Positions 63,644 to 64,000 of a stretch of 64,000 nucleotides of DNA are shown piece after piece. This DNA is from Ahrensia marina (GTDB lineage Bacteria > Pseudomonadota > Alphaproteobacteria > Rhizobiales > Rhizobiaceae): assembly GCF_001293565.1 (NCBI RefSeq), contig NZ_JXMU01000008.1:1-64000 (forward strand). The letters run 5' to 3'. The translations under genes were made by a program, and so were the position numbers. Positions within the stretch are counted from its first letter, which is position 1. Each line of letters opens with the position of its first letter. A model generated the notes under the pieces. It searched no databases, was not told the origin of the DNA, and saw only the letters and a program-made list of their open reading frames with translations.

Positions 63644-64000
63644 TAAGAATTTGAGCGAAGAACTATCTGCTGGTGAGACGGCAAGTCCCATATCGCAAAA
63701 AATCAATGTGCTGAAGCTGCCTGCCAAGGGGCTGAATGTAAAAATTGAGCCGGATGCGGATGCGCTTGCTGCGCTGGCAGAAGCGATGGATGTGCTTTCC
63801 ATTTCAGCGTTTTCTGCAAAACTGAACATTAAACGCTGGCATAAGGACGGGGTGAGGGTATCCGGTCCTTTAAGTGCGGTGCTCCATCAGCAATGCGTCA
63901 TCACCTTGAAACCTGTTGAAGAGGTGATAAACGAGGAAATCAACGCTGTCTTCGTGCCGGAGACTTCAAAATTGGCAAAGCCTGATGTTTCAGGCGAGGC
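63636..64000 (+). CDS. DUF177 (YceD) family protein, cut by the window end
   Basis: The frame starts at ATG 63636, overlapping the chaperone gene by 8 bp, and is open to the last base; 121 codons are visible. It matches the DUF177/YceD family: INVLKLPAKGLNVKIEPDA early, then CVITLKPVEEVINEEI with the Cys. In bacteria this gene comes before rpmF and plsX; the family is linked to 23S rRNA biogenesis or fatty-acid genes. The C-terminal half is outside the window. Confidence 0.85.
   Translation, partial: MNDKNLSEELSAGETASPISQKINVLKLPAKGLNVKIEPDADALAALAEAMDVLSISAFSAKLNIKRWHKDGVRVSGPLSAVLHQQCVITLKPVEEVINEEINAVFVPETSKLAKPDVSGE

Noticed and set aside
1-64000. tRNA, rRNA, tmRNA, RNase P or prophage genes
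   Set aside because: Reading both strands I saw no T-loop GGTTCGA pattern in intergenic DNA, no conserved RNA core and no integrase, capsid or terminase genes.

Overview
The window looks like chromosomal DNA of an alphaproteobacterium of the order Hyphomicrobiales (Rhizobiales), with moderate GC content (about 50 percent by eye). The basis is gene order and family type: hdaA-ppk1-ppx-rnd; hemB followed by a small membrane gene, the MarR regulator ldtR and the L,D-transpeptidase ldtP; glyA-nrdR-ribD-ribE-ribH-nusB; and bamE/omlA, a ubiquinol-cytochrome c chaperone gene and a DUF177 gene. Dispersed palindromic repeats of the kind seen in rhizobia (RIME-like) support this. I cannot name a genus. 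I found no tRNA, rRNA, prophage, integrase or CRISPR array.

Layout. 0-7 kb: HdaA, polyphosphate kinase and exopolyphosphatase (with a convincing Pho box in front of ppk1), RNase D, and an MFS transporter. 7.1-10.1 kb is an accessory islet between the rnd/MFS genes and aspS. It holds a frameshifted conserved gene, a solitary nucleoside-deoxyribosyltransferase/TIR-like protein, a GIY-YIG gene and a decayed second copy of its 5' end, two inverted-repeat units and a 175-bp cloverleaf-like repeat. 10-21 kb: aspS, an RluA-type pseudouridine synthase, an esterase, an SDR enzyme, an ArsR-methyltransferase fusion (SahR type) with metF, an azoreductase, an ornithine-decarboxylase-type enzyme and a glyoxalase-superfamily gene whose ribosome-binding site lies in a hairpin.

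21-33 kb is rich in peptidoglycan enzymes: an MltB-like transglycosylase, a GH25 lysozyme lipoprotein, two small SLT lipoproteins and an AmiD-like amidase translationally coupled to a TerB/J-domain protein. A fused 5-oxoprolinase and a very Ala/Glu-rich helical lipoprotein lie among them. 33-44 kb: a PrlS/PrlR-like two-component system (symporter-histidine kinase plus LuxR-type regulator), mscL, a type I secretion ABC/HlyD pair without a visible substrate, parC, a small zinc-ribbon protein and a cytochrome b561.

44.6-50.7 kb is a second accessory segment: a second GH25 lipoprotein overlapping a glutamine amidotransferase gene, then a GntR regulator divergent from a luciferase-like monooxygenase, an aldo/keto reductase and a flavin reductase, with a DMT exporter convergent. 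This looks like a small catabolic or sulfur-scavenging module. 50.7-64 kb returns to conserved order: bpt, RDD protein, hemB, DUF6163-like gene, ldtR, methyltransferase-like membrane protein, ldtP, glyA, the riboflavin operon with nusB, an MFS gene, bamE, the cytochrome chaperone and a DUF177 gene cut by the window edge.

The best leads for something undescribed are the Shine-Dalgarno-sequestering hairpin at 20459-20519, the duplicated GIY-YIG/inverted-repeat module and cloverleaf repeat at 9.07-9.96 kb, the solitary deoxyribosyltransferase-like protein, the GntR-controlled monooxygenase cluster, and the direct repeats in front of ldtR. None of these was tested by a search; all calls rest on reading the sequence and on family knowledge.
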